Positions 9,505 through 16,928 of a stretch of 64,000 bases of DNA are shown one piece after another; position 1 is the first letter of the stretch; each line of letters opens with the position of its first letter. The DNA comes from Lachnospiraceae bacterium. GTDB taxonomy: Bacteria; Bacillota; Clostridia; Lachnospirales; Lachnospiraceae. The notes under the pieces were generated by a model, which was not told the origin of the DNA, did not search any database, and worked only from the letters and a program-made list of their open reading frames with translations. The position numbers and the translations under genes are program-made. The stretch covers positions 86,723 through 150,722 of the forward strand of contig JAFRSD010000017.1 in assembly GCA_017427775.1 (NCBI GenBank), read 5' to 3'.

Positions 9505-10497
9505 TCAAATCAAATCCTTTTCCATGTAGCCGCAAGTGAACGGGAAGAAGTCGTATTTTTCGGTTCCGGTGTGAACGAAGCCGTACCTCTCGTACCAGTC
9601 CCGAAGCACCTTATTCTCTTCCACGATGCCGATCTTCAGTTTTCGCGCTCCCAGTATTCTCGCCCTTTCGAAGCAGTCCGCAAGAAGCTTCGCTCCGATC
9701 CCGTCATGCCGGAATTCCGGAAGTACGGCGAGGTTATTGAGCTCCGCGCCTCCGTCCTCCAAGGGAGAGATCGAATAGTATCCGATAATCTTTCCGCGAT
9801 TTGTGAATACATACATCGGACGTTTCTCCACCGTCATCTGATACCAGAGTCTCCGCCCGTCAGTTGCGAACGCGGTGAAACGAGGGGCGTTCTCCTCCGT
9901 GAAGCCGAACTCGTCGGCAACGGTCTTGAATGACTCCCGGATCACCTGCACGCACTCCGGAATCTCTCCCTGGGACATCTTACGGATGCTGCCCTGAACG
10001 GCGTCGTCCTTCAGATACACGGTTGTGATGTATCTGGCCGGGAAGAATTCATATAGGTGAAGCGAGGTCACCTTTCCGGTGAACGGTTTGAATTCCCGTA
10101 GTACGGCCGGTACCGCACGGGCAATCACGTCCGGCTCGTCAATGAGCATTGTGGTGTGCGCAGCCCAGTCGTAGCTGTCGCTGAAGGCTTCCTTCAGATC
10201 AAGCAGGTTCCGGTTTATATCAGGTGCGATGAAAAGAACATATCCGCCGCTGAATACCCCGACATGATTGAAGGTTACTTCGAAAGCGTTCACTTGCTCC
10301 GCAATGTTTTGAAGCAGGCCTTTCAGTTCCTCTTCGCGTTCGGTCGGAAAATCCGCCAGAGTAATGTGTGCCGGCAGGTTTTTGGTATGCCTTCCGACGA
10401 AGCCCTGCTCATAAAGTTTGTTCTGGATCCCGGACAGATATGCTTCGGTTGCGTCATCGTAACCGGCCAGAATATAAAGTTTCTTACTGTCTTCCAT
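9505..10497 (-). CDS. 2H phosphoesterase (LigT-like) fused to GNAT acetyltransferase
   Basis: A 330-residue two-domain protein. The N-terminal domain has both signature motifs of the 2H superfamily (2'-5' RNA ligase / cyclic phosphodiesterase): H44-I-T46 in LPAHITLADF and H114-T-T116 in WAAHTTMLI. The C-terminal domain, from about residue 185, is a GNAT fold: LNNLAVLPEF, the acetyl-CoA loop RHDGIGAKLL and WYERYGFVHTGTEKYDFFPFTCGYMEKDL. The start at ATG 10497 follows AGGAGGACAAC; the longer frame runs into the leader hairpin. The combination could join RNA or nucleotide processing with acetylation, but no substrate can be named. It is the first gene after a T-box leader. Confidence 0.85.
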   Translation of the reverse strand: MEDSKKLYILAGYDDATEAYLSGIQNKLYEQGFVGRHTKNLPAHITLADFPTEREEELKGLLQNIAEQVNAFEVTFNHVGVFSGGYVLFIAPDINRNLLDLKEAFSDSYDWAAHTTMLIDEPDVIARAVPAVLREFKPFTGKVTSLHLYEFFPARYITTVYLKDDAVQGSIRKMSQGEIPECVQVIRESFKTVADEFGFTEENAPRFTAFATDGRRLWYQMTVEKRPMYVFTNRGKIIGYYSISPLEDGGAELNNLAVLPEFRHDGIGAKLLADCFERARILGARKLKIGIVEENKVLRDWYERYGFVHTGTEKYDFFPFTCGYMEKDLI

Positions 10498-10534
10498 GTT
10501 GTCCTCCTGTTCCGCCTTGATAAAGCTTGGGTTT

Positions 10535-10550
10535 CGGGGCCCTGGCCCCG
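10535..10550 (-). other. GC-rich hairpin between T-box terminator and first gene
   Basis: CGGGGCC and GGCCCCG form a tight hairpin in the transcribed leader, about 40 bases before the start of the 2H/GNAT gene and just after the T-box terminator. It lacks a T-run, so an mRNA-stability or processing role is more likely than termination. Confidence 0.45.
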
Positions 10551-10560
10551 GTAACAACAT

Positions 10561-10815
10561 AAGAAAAGCACCCGCAAGACCATAGTAATACAGTCTTAAG
10601 GGTGCTCTCGCACGGTTCCACCTTAACTTTTCACTTCAGATTCCGACAAATCCTAACCCTTAACGCAGGTATACGGTAACGCTTACTTGTTTCGGCATTA
10701 CAGCTCGGGAATGGTTTTCGTTCATCGTCCTCATAAACGGCTTTCACCTTGTGCCGCTCTCTCTTGATGATTCGTGAGGAACTACTCTTTCCGTCAGTGC
10801 TTTTCTCATGTTATT
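10561..10815 (-). ncRNA. T-box riboswitch leader (tRNA-sensing), specifier probably ACC (Thr)
   Basis: The leftward leader has the full T-box layout. Stem I shows AGTA (10783-10786) on the 5' side of the specifier loop, the conserved GGTGAAAGCC (10739-10748) and GAA-A-ACC-A on the 3' side (10712-10719), so the specifier is best read as ACC, threonine; AAC (Asn) is the alternative register. The T-box bulge TGGAACCGTG (10611-10620) would pair with the tRNA acceptor end. Next is the competing terminator: AGCACCC (10600-10606) pairs with GGGTGCT (10567-10573), inner stem AAGAC/GTCTT, then TTTTCTT. Uncharged tRNA should allow readthrough into the 2H/GNAT and methyltransferase genes. Confidence 0.9.
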
Positions 10816-10821
10816 GACGAC

Positions 10822-10851
10822 ACTATAACAGAGTCCGCGGCCGTTTGTCAA
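10822..10851 (-). promoter_or_regulatory. Promoter of the T-box operon
   Basis: On the reverse strand TTGACA (10846-10851) is followed after 18 nt by TATAGT (10822-10827), placing the start of transcription just before stem I of the T-box. The Re-citrate synthase gene ends about 30 bases upstream, so this starts a separate unit. Confidence 0.85.
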
Positions 10852-10881
10852 CACCTGTTTTCAGCCTGACGGATGGAGCGG

Positions 10882-12255
10882 TCAACCCGCCGCCTGGCTG
10901 AACCGGTCATACTGCGAAACCAGTTCTTCTTCACTGATCACGGTTATCCTTCCAGCATCGTATTGCTCCGTAACCCAGTCATAGATGTTTTTGATGATCG
11001 GATCGGTCTTCGGAAGAGCCTCTTCTCCGAGCATTTTACGCCGTTCATTGACCCAGAAGGCTACGCCGGCTACACCAGACGTACTCGATATGGACACCTT
11101 GGGCGGGCGGTTCAAAAGCGCGCCGGTATCGAAAATATTATAGATCTCCGGATTCTTCATCATGCCGTCCGCATGGATTCCCGCGCGGGTCAGGTTGAAG
11201 TTCGCACCAACGAAAGGCGTCATCGGCGGGATTTCGTATTTGGTCTCCCGCTGGATGTATTCCGCAATTTCCGTGATTACCTGCGTATTCATGCCGTTCA
11301 GGTGACCGCGAAGAGATGCGTACTCGAAAACCATCGCCTCGAGCGGTACATTTCCCGTCCGTTCGCCGATGCCGAGAAGCGAGCAGTTCACGCCGGCGGC
11401 GCCGTACATCCAGGCCGTTGTCGCATTGACCACGCCCTTATAGAAATCGTTATGACCGTGCCACTCAATCATCTCAGAGGGCACGTCGGAATAATGCTGT
11501 AAGCCGTAAATGATACCCGAAACGCTTCTCGGGAGTGCCGCGCCGGGATAAGGAACGCCGTAACCCATCGTGTCGCAGGCACGGATTTTGATCGGAACGC
11601 CGCTTTCTTTCGAAAGATCCATCAGTCTGTTGGCAAACGGAACGACAAATCCGTAGAAATCCGCTCTCGTAATATCCTCAAAATGGCATCTCGGACGAAG
11701 CCCCGCCTCGATACAGTCCGAAACGATTCCGAGATATTTCTCAAGCGCCTGACTGCGGGTGAGTCCCATTTTCTCAAAGATATGATAGTCGGAACAGCTT
11801 ACGAGAATACCGGTTTCCTTCACGCCGATCGACTTGACCAATTCGAAATCCTTCTTATTGGCGCGGATCCAGGTCGTAATCTCCGGGAAACGGTATCCGA
11901 GCTCCATGCAGCGCTCGATCGCTTTCCGGTCCTTCTCCGAATACACAAAAAACTCCGTCTGCCGGATCATACCGTTCGGACCACCGAGTTTGTTTAAGAG
12001 TTTGTATATATGAACCATCTGCTCGGTCGTATAGGGCGCACGGGACTGCTGACCGTCACGGAAGGAAGTGTCGGTGATGAAGATGTCCTCCGCCATCTGC
12101 TCGGGCACGCGGCGGTAGTTGAACGCAATCTTGGGCGTTTCGGTGTAAGGGAACATCTGACGGAACAGTTCCGGTTTCTCCACATCCTGGAGCTGATAAG
12201 AATAAGGGTCCTGCTCTAACTTGTAGGTTTTGTTGCTGAGGGTTAAATCACGCAT
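10882..12255 (-). CDS. Citrate (Re)-synthase, homocitrate/isopropylmalate synthase family
   Basis: A DRE-TIM metallolyase of 457 residues that should condense acetyl-CoA with oxaloacetate with Re stereochemistry, the anaerobe replacement for ordinary citrate synthase that feeds 2-oxoglutarate and glutamate synthesis. The signature TDTSFRDGQQ (residues 61-70) gives the metal-binding Asp and catalytic Arg, and WHGHND the metal-binding histidines. Long blocks (ITTWIRANKKDFELV, LVSCSDYHIF, RPRCHFEDITRADFYGFVVPF, SLLGIGERTGN) follow the Clostridium kluyveri Re-citrate synthase type as I recall it. The regulatory domain of LeuA is absent. Homocitrate synthase is the main alternative. AGGAGG precedes the ATG, and the gene is divergent from a LysR regulator. 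Confidence 0.8.
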   Translation of the reverse strand: MRDLTLSNKTYKLEQDPYSYQLQDVEKPELFRQMFPYTETPKIAFNYRRVPEQMAEDIFITDTSFRDGQQSRAPYTTEQMVHIYKLLNKLGGPNGMIRQTEFFVYSEKDRKAIERCMELGYRFPEITTWIRANKKDFELVKSIGVKETGILVSCSDYHIFEKMGLTRSQALEKYLGIVSDCIEAGLRPRCHFEDITRADFYGFVVPFANRLMDLSKESGVPIKIRACDTMGYGVPYPGAALPRSVSGIIYGLQHYSDVPSEMIEWHGHNDFYKGVVNATTAWMYGAAGVNCSLLGIGERTGNVPLEAMVFEYASLRGHLNGMNTQVITEIAEYIQRETKYEIPPMTPFVGANFNLTRAGIHADGMMKNPEIYNIFDTGALLNRPPKVSISSTSGVAGVAFWVNERRKMLGEEALPKTDPIIKNIYDWVTEQYDAGRITVISEEELVSQYDRFSQAAG

Positions 12256-12375
12256 ATCCGCTGCCTCCTAAAAAATCTTTTACAAGTATAAGCAGATATG
12301 TTACAATTTGTAAAACGAATAATTGTGATAGTATTTATTCGATTTTCGAATTGTTATTTAAAAGGAGATTCCGAT
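12256..12375. promoter_or_regulatory. Divergent control region between Re-citrate synthase and LysR genes
   Basis: This 120-bp intergenic region holds a perfect 13-bp palindrome TTACAATTTGTAA at 12301-12313, close to the T-N11-A dyads bound by LysR-type regulators. A second imperfect inverted repeat (CGAATA to TATTCG, about 12316-12341) lies nearer the regulator. The region is A/T-rich, and I could not assign unambiguous -35 and -10 boxes for either direction. Confidence 0.55.
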
Positions 12376-13221
12376 ATGGATATAGAGAGCTTAAAAACCG
12401 TTGTTACGCTTGCTTCCACTAAGAGTTTTACGCGAACGGCCGCCCAGCTGTTCGTCGCCCAGTCCACAGTGACCAACCGGATCAACGAGCTGGAAAAGGA
12501 ACTGCAGCTGAAACTGTTCAATCGTACCAATAAAACCGTGGAACTGACGCCTGACGGAGAGCGGTTCCGTCTGTATGCGGAGCAGGTGATAGAATTGACG
12601 CAGACGTCTCTGGCCGAGATTGCCAACACCCGTCATTTCGAGAATCACCTTCGGATCGGAAGCGCGGATTCCATCTATGAAGGCCATCTTGCTCCCCTCA
12701 TCCTCGATTACCGAAAAAAACACCCAACCGATTCCCTGAAGATTTCCATCGGTCTGTCGAATCATTTGATCGACCAGCTTCAGAGTGATCTGTTGGATGT
12801 CGTATTTACCTACTTGCCGCTCAATAAGAGCAGTTATACCTGTGAGATATTCCGTCAGGACGAGCTCAAGCTTGTGACAGATATCCGCAATGAGAAACAT
12901 AAGGACGGAATCACGCAGCAGGAACTTACCAACGAACCGTACCTGATGTGTAATTTCGCGTTGCAGAACGTCGGCCAGTATATCCGGAAACTGTTTCCCC
13001 GCTTCCATCAGTTCGAACTCGAGATCGACGACTGCATGAAGATCGTTCCCTACCTGCTCGGACAGACCAATTATACGTTCCTGCCGCAGGACATGGCGGA
13101 CGCGCACATCCGCGAGGGAAAGCTCCGTGAAGTGAAGCTCTTGGATTTCCGCACGCCTGTGATCAACAGCTATATCATTTTCCGTAAGGACAAAGCGAAA
13201 TTGCTGCAAAACCTCATATAA
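12376..13221 (+). CDS. LysR-family transcriptional regulator
   Basis: A 281-residue LysR-type regulator. Residues 1-60 are the winged helix-turn-helix (MDIESLKTVVTLASTKSFTRTAAQLFVAQ, TVTNRINELEKELQLKLFNR). The rest is a periplasmic-binding-protein-like effector domain starting at LRIGSADSIYEGHLAPLI. The ATG was chosen because AAAGGAG lies eight bases upstream; an earlier in-frame start gives a non-LysR extension. Divergence from the Re-citrate synthase gene, with a dyad between them, suggests control of that gene in response to a metabolite near citrate or 2-oxoglutarate. That is inference from position. Confidence 0.93.
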   Translation: MDIESLKTVVTLASTKSFTRTAAQLFVAQSTVTNRINELEKELQLKLFNRTNKTVELTPDGERFRLYAEQVIELTQTSLAEIANTRHFENHLRIGSADSIYEGHLAPLILDYRKKHPTDSLKISIGLSNHLIDQLQSDLLDVVFTYLPLNKSSYTCEIFRQDELKLVTDIRNEKHKDGITQQELTNEPYLMCNFALQNVGQYIRKLFPRFHQFELEIDDCMKIVPYLLGQTNYTFLPQDMADAHIREGKLREVKLLDFRTPVINSYIIFRKDKAKLLQNLI

Positions 13222-13223
13222 GA

Positions 13224-13511
13224 CTAGTCGTCACGCCAGCTCTGCATATATTCGTTGTAGCTCGCGTTCGCCTGCTCGCTCTCTTTCTTCCTATGCCACG
13301 CTTCGATCTCACTGCTGATCGCAAGCATTTCGTCCACGACCTCCTCTGCGTTATGCGGCTTCACCTGGCGCAGATAGGAACTCATGCGGCGTATGGCCTT
13401 CGGACTGCCTAGCTGCCTTGCGATCAGCTCCCCGAGCTCCGTCGGAAACCCGAGTGCTGTGATCTCGCCGAGAAGCTCGTTCTTCGCTTGTACCCATTCC
13501 TGATTATTCAT
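13224..13511 (-). CDS. Small hypothetical protein (95 aa)
   Basis: I do not recognise a family. The product is hydrophilic and helical, with a leucine-containing N-terminus (NELLGEITALGFPTELGELIARQLGS) that looks like a compact helical bundle and a charged, Glu/Lys-rich C-terminus ending SYNEYMQSWRDD. No signal peptide or membrane segment. It lies 16 bases downstream of the TetR gene on the same strand and is probably cotranscribed. It ends two bases from the convergent LysR gene with no terminator between them. Confidence 0.7.
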   Translation of the reverse strand: MNNQEWVQAKNELLGEITALGFPTELGELIARQLGSPKAIRRMSSYLRQVKPHNAEEVVDEMLAISSEIEAWHRKKESEQANASYNEYMQSWRDD

Positions 13512-13527
13512 TCGAAACCGTCTCCGT

Positions 13528-14094
13528 CTATATCTTTACCGCGCAAAGTACCGAATCAATCTCCGCATCGAGCATATCCGTATTGATTATGCCTTCCATC
13601 AGCGCGATCTGCGGAAGACCGAGGACCAGCGACCACATCGCAATGGTTTTAAAACGAAGATCGTCTTCGGAGATATCCTCGCCGTGCAGATGTCGCAATG
13701 TATCTACCGCGGTGTTCAGAAACAGCTGGAACGGCGGATACGCATATATGTCGATCTTCTTCCGGTTAAAGAGAAATTGATAATAAAGGGGGTTCTCATA
13801 GAAAAAGAGGGTGTAACTTCTGCCCAGCTCACGCAAGAGTTTTGAGCGGTCGGTACAGGCGGCCGTTGTTTCTTTCAGTACTGCGGTCAGCTGTTCCGTG
13901 ATGTAATTCTGCACCTCATCGAGAAAGTCGTCTTTATTCTTAAAATGCGCATACGGAGCCGCGCAGCTGACACCGGCAGAATCCGCGAGTTTCCGCATGG
14001 AAAGGCTTTCCACGCCGAAGCGGTCTACGTATTCCAGTCCTTTCTCAATCAGTTCCTGCTTCAGATTGCCGTGATGGTATGGTTTTTTATTCAT
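13528..14094 (-). CDS. TetR/AcrR-family transcriptional regulator
   Basis: A 188-residue TetR regulator. The N-terminal DNA-binding domain reads KQELIEKGLEYVDRFGVESLSMRKLADSAGVS, then APYAHFKNKDDFLDEV, typical of the family. The helical C-terminal half resembles the WHG-type effector domain (LYYQFLFNRKKIDIY, PPFQLFLNTAVDTL). GGAGGGG precedes the ATG. It has its own promoter with an inverted repeat over the -35, consistent with autoregulation. The neighbouring ABC operon points the same way and is separated by a terminator, so the usual divergent target is absent. Confidence 0.9.
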   Translation of the reverse strand: MNKKPYHHGNLKQELIEKGLEYVDRFGVESLSMRKLADSAGVSCAAPYAHFKNKDDFLDEVQNYITEQLTAVLKETTAACTDRSKLLRELGRSYTLFFYENPLYYQFLFNRKKIDIYAYPPFQLFLNTAVDTLRHLHGEDISEDDLRFKTIAMWSLVLGLPQIALMEGIINTDMLDAEIDSVLCAVKI

Positions 14095-14127
14095 TTTGCC
14101 CCTCCAATCTTATCATCATTCAGATTG

Positions 14128-14161
14128 AGTTTACCACATAAACTTATCGCCGTCAAGATAA
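14128..14161 (-). promoter_or_regulatory. tetR promoter with candidate operator
   Basis: Reverse-strand TTGACG (14151-14156), a 17-nt spacer and TAAACT (14128-14133). The inverted repeat TTATC-N8-GATAA (14144-14161) covers the -35 box and could be the autoregulatory TetR operator. Confidence 0.65.
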
Positions 14162-14167
14162 AAGAAG

Positions 14168-14200
14168 AACCGCTCCTCCCGAGTCCCGGAAGGAGCGGTT
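14168..14200 (-). terminator. Terminator of the SPFH/ABC operon
   Basis: AACCGCTCCT and AGGAGCGGTT form a 10-bp stem. On the reverse strand it is followed by a TTCTTCTTTT tract just after the permease stop codon. Confidence 0.85.
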
Positions 14201-14204
14201 TCAT

Positions 14205-14960
14205 TTACAATTGTTTCTTCTGGATCAGGGCGATTCCGCCTGCCGTACAGAGCACTATACTGATGAGTACGATCACGAACGGTACCGTGAAATCGGACGG
14301 CACCGACTTGCCCTGCATCAATCCGAGGCCACCCGTTAAAGCGGTTGGAAGTTTCGGGGCAAGCTTCGGTACGAACTCCACGAAGGAACATAAGAAGAAC
14401 ACGCCGCCGACGCCCAAAAGCACCTGCATGGTCGTTTCGGCAAATGACGAGAACAGTCCGAGAAACCCGAGCAGCCAGAGCCCGTACAGCCAGTACATGC
14501 CGACACTGACGGCAACATTCTTAAGCTCTCCGTTCCCCCAGTAAAAGTCGCTGTAGAAATAGAATACGCCGAAATAAAGGATGTACCCGGCGGTCCACAC
14601 GAGTGCCGCGGAAACCATCTTCGATACGAAGATACCCGTACGGGACAACCCCTTGGTCACAAGCGGGATCAGCGTATGCTTCTGGTACTCGGTCGTAAAG
14701 GACCCGGACCAGAGGATCAAAAACACGATCAACGGAATGTCGATATTCTTGAAATACTGCCCCCATGCATCCCAAATGTCGGATTCCGTCTTGTCGATCG
14801 CGAAACCGGGCATCTGGTCGGCAACCATTTCAAGGAGCAACGGGGTCAGCTTGGCAGTTACAACACCGAGCACCGCAAAGAGCAGGAACAGAATTCCCAT
14901 CACAAATATCCTCTTGCGCCGCATATGCTCGGTCATTTCTTTTCGAAAGAATGCACTCAT
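14205..14960 (-). CDS. ABC-2 type transporter permease (YxlG-like)
   Basis: An integral membrane protein of 251 residues with about six hydrophobic segments and the ABC2_membrane layout: an N-terminal helix after MSAFFRKEMTEHMRRKRIFVMGILF, a large loop ending near DKTESDIWDAWGQYF, then paired helices with GSFTTEYQKHTLIPLVTKGLSR, a motif typical of ABC-2 permeases. Its start overlaps the stop of the ATPase gene (ATGA), so the two subunits are coupled. The substrate is unknown; relatives export peptides or act in antibiotic or envelope stress. Confidence 0.88.
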   Translation of the reverse strand: MSAFFRKEMTEHMRRKRIFVMGILFLLFAVLGVVTAKLTPLLLEMVADQMPGFAIDKTESDIWDAWGQYFKNIDIPLIVFLILWSGSFTTEYQKHTLIPLVTKGLSRTGIFVSKMVSAALVWTAGYILYFGVFYFYSDFYWGNGELKNVAVSVGMYWLYGLWLLGFLGLFSSFAETTMQVLLGVGGVFFLCSFVEFVPKLAPKLPTALTGGLGLMQGKSVPSDFTVPFVIVLISIVLCTAGGIALIQKKQL

Positions 14961-15910
14961 ACGCCGCTCACCTCCGTTTCCGTACCCGAAGGTGTTTCCT
15001 TTGTTACCGAAAGGAACAGGTCCTCAAGCGTGGCTTCCGCCCACTCGGCTCCTCGGATCGCGATATCCCGGTCCGCAATGTAGGAAAGCACCTGTCGGAA
15101 GTCTTCGCGGCTTCCTTTCCTCCACCGTAGCACGTTCTCCTGTCCGACGATTTCCGCTTCCTCGAACTTCGGAAAATGTGCCTGCAGCGCCTCCATCTCC
15201 CCGCGGTCTGAAGCACTTACGAGAAAATCGTTACCGTTTTTACGCGCGTGGAGTTCCTCCATCGTTCCTGTAAGGACAATCTCTCCGTTATGCAGAATAG
15301 CCGCGCGGTCGCAGATCCTTTCCACATCCGAAAGAATATGGGTGGAGAACAGCACCGTCGTCTGCACCTTTGCCGCCTGCAAAGCATCGAGGATCTCTTT
15401 CCGCCCGGTCGGATCCAGGGCGGAGGTCGGCTCGTCGCAGATCAAAAGCTTCGGCTTATGCAGCAGTGCCTGCGCAATTCCGAGGCGCTGCTTCATTCCG
15501 CGGGAGAATCCTTTGATGCGGTGCTTCTCGTCGGCCAGACCGACCATTCTAAGCATTTCTTCAATCCGCTCCTTACGCTCGCCGGCGGGAACTCCGGCAA
15601 TTTCCGCGCAAAGTCGCAGATACTCTCTTGTCGTCATGTAATCATAGAATTCCGGCACATCCGGAAGGTATCCGACCATACGGTTCGTCTTCGTATTGCC
15701 GTAGGTAACCTTCTCTCCGAACACCGTGATCACGCCCTCATCCTGCTGAAGCAGCCCGAGGATCGTCTTCATCGTTGTCGTCTTGCCAGCACCGTTCTGT
15801 CCGATAAACCCGAAGACGCTGTTCTCGGGCACGGAAAAGGAGACTCCTTTCAGAACCTCCTTTGTCCCGAAACGCTTCTTCAAGCCTTCCACTTGCAATG
15901 CGTTACTCAT
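14957..15910 (-). CDS. ABC transporter ATP-binding protein (YxlF-like)
   Basis: A 317-residue ABC ATPase with Walker A GQNGAGKTTT, signature FSRGMKQRLGIAQ, Walker B LLICDEPTSALD and the H-loop FSTHIL. The C-terminal 90 residues form the extension common in ATPases paired with ABC-2 permeases. The start at ATG 15910 follows AAAGGAAAACAAT and overlaps the end of the DUF1648 gene by eight bases. It partners the downstream permease. In Bacillus subtilis a similar set (yxlEFG) accompanies sigma factor Y, and gene order here is comparable for the PLDc_N, ATPase and permease genes. Confidence 0.93.
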   Translation of the reverse strand: MSNALQVEGLKKRFGTKEVLKGVSFSVPENSVFGFIGQNGAGKTTTMKTILGLLQQDEGVITVFGEKVTYGNTKTNRMVGYLPDVPEFYDYMTTREYLRLCAEIAGVPAGERKERIEEMLRMVGLADEKHRIKGFSRGMKQRLGIAQALLHKPKLLICDEPTSALDPTGRKEILDALQAAKVQTTVLFSTHILSDVERICDRAAILHNGEIVLTGTMEELHARKNGNDFLVSASDRGEMEALQAHFPKFEEAEIVGQENVLRWRKGSREDFRQVLSYIADRDIAIRGAEWAEATLEDLFLSVTKETPSGTETEVSGV

Positions 15911-16379
15911 ATTGTTTTCCTTTGACCATAATCGTGATAATGAATACCAGGTTTCCGACGACAAGCGCTCCAATCGCGCCGATCCAGAACCACATCGGAA
16001 GCTTTGTTTCGAAAGCCGACATCAGGACAAATGCACAGAACATTGCCGAAATCAGCAGCTGGTCAAATTCAAGCATGTACTTTGCAAGACGGTACACGAT
16101 GAAACTGTTGTTGTCTGTAATCTTAACCGGGATATTCCACATGCTCGGATGATGTGAAATAACACACATCAGGAGTACCATTGCTACTGCAAGCCCCAGA
16201 ATAACAAACAGGAGCTTTTTGCTTCCGGTTCCGTCCTGTGTTCCGTCTATGGTATAATGAATCCCAATCTGATCCGGGATCTCGCTCCAGCGGGCTAAAA
16301 TCAGTACCGCGGAAACAAAACACATAACGAGGGGAGCGAACAGCGCTGCCCAATCGAAAGCATTATTCTTAATCTTCAT
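15903..16379 (-). CDS. DUF1648-type membrane protein
   Basis: A 158-residue membrane protein with four hydrophobic segments. The loop after the first helix, ARWSEIPDQIGIHYTIDGTQDGTGSK, is the hallmark of the DUF1648 family (IP..I..H....G), which occurs in SdpI-like immunity proteins and ABC-linked regulators. The ATG at 16379 is preferred over one three codons earlier because GAGG is then nine bases away instead of adjacent. It lies between the PLDc_N gene and the ATPase in one overlapping operon. A function in protection from envelope-active peptides is plausible but unproven. Confidence 0.8.
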   Translation of the reverse strand: MKIKNNAFDWAALFAPLVMCFVSAVLILARWSEIPDQIGIHYTIDGTQDGTGSKKLLFVILGLAVAMVLLMCVISHHPSMWNIPVKITDNNSFIVYRLAKYMLEFDQLLISAMFCAFVLMSAFETKLPMWFWIGAIGALVVGNLVFIITIMVKGKQYE

Positions 16380-16380
16380 G

Positions 16381-16599
16381 TTACTCATCCTCTTTTCCGA
16401 TAACGAAATACAGAATCGGTCCGATAAACTGCATACCGACTATTGCGACCACGTTCCAAAGTGTGCGGGAGCCGCATTTATAGTTCTTGTGCGTATTAAT
16501 GTGCCAAAGCGTATATGCCAACAGACCCAGCTCAATGATAACAAGCGGGATCAATAGCGGCAGGAAATCTTTAATCTTCTCCAGATCAGCAGCTGACAT
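16381..16599 (-). CDS. PLDc_N-domain small membrane protein (YxlE-like)
   Basis: A 72-residue protein with two membrane helices. The sequence pattern LPLLIPLVIIELGLLAYTLWHI, then WNVVAIVGMQFIGPILYFVIG is the phospholipase D-nuclease N-terminal (PLDc_N) domain without any nuclease. In B. subtilis YxlE has the same domain and, with YxlD, antagonises sigma Y. The second of two in-frame ATGs was chosen (eight bases after AAAGGAG; the first is only two bases away). It is part of the leftward SPFH/RHH/ABC operon. Confidence 0.82.
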   Translation of the reverse strand: MSAADLEKIKDFLPLLIPLVIIELGLLAYTLWHINTHKNYKCGSRTLWNVVAIVGMQFIGPILYFVIGKEDE

Positions 16600-16647
16600 T
16601 ATCATGTCTCCTTTTCTAAATCCATATGGTTCTTGTGTTTCGAGAGT

Positions 16648-16842
16648 TTAAACGTCCAGGTCCGGCGGTACATCAATCTCCGTCCCGACATAAGCCCCGT
16701 TCTTCTTCCTCTGTCTTACACATTCCGAAAGGAGATATTCTATCTGCCCGTTAACCGACCGGAAATCATCCTCCGCCCATGCCGCAATGGCATCGTACAA
16801 CTTCTCAGACAGTCTGAGCGGAATCTGTTTCTTCTCTGCCAT
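16648..16842 (-). CDS. Arc-type ribbon-helix-helix DNA-binding protein
   Basis: A 64-residue basic protein. The N-terminal QIPLRLSEKLYDAIAAWAEDDFRSVNGQIEYLLSE matches the ribbon-helix-helix fold: a short beta strand (IPLRLS) followed by two helices joined by a turn with the conserved SVNGQIEYLL. The C-terminus VGTEIDVPPDLDV is an acidic tail. Such proteins bind DNA as dimers and often repress their own operon. It lies directly after the SPFH gene, and tandem GATATC sites lie near the operon start, which makes autoregulation a reasonable guess. Confidence 0.83.
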   Translation of the reverse strand: MAEKKQIPLRLSEKLYDAIAAWAEDDFRSVNGQIEYLLSECVRQRKKNGAYVGTEIDVPPDLDV

Positions 16843-16928
16843 TGTCTTCTCCTTTCCGAAGGCGCAGGGCCTTCCATGGGTTCGGTATCATGCCGGGGAC
16901 GTTTCCGCCCCCGGCCGTTAACAAATCT

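Noticed and set aside
10498..10560. Extension of the 2H/GNAT protein to an upstream start at 10560
   Set aside because: It would translate the GC-rich leader hairpin and lacks a ribosome binding site, whereas ATG 10497 follows AGGAGG.
13945..14544. A 199-codon forward frame covering the start of tetR and the end of the permease gene
   Set aside because: It spans a terminator and a promoter on the other strand and has no domain features.
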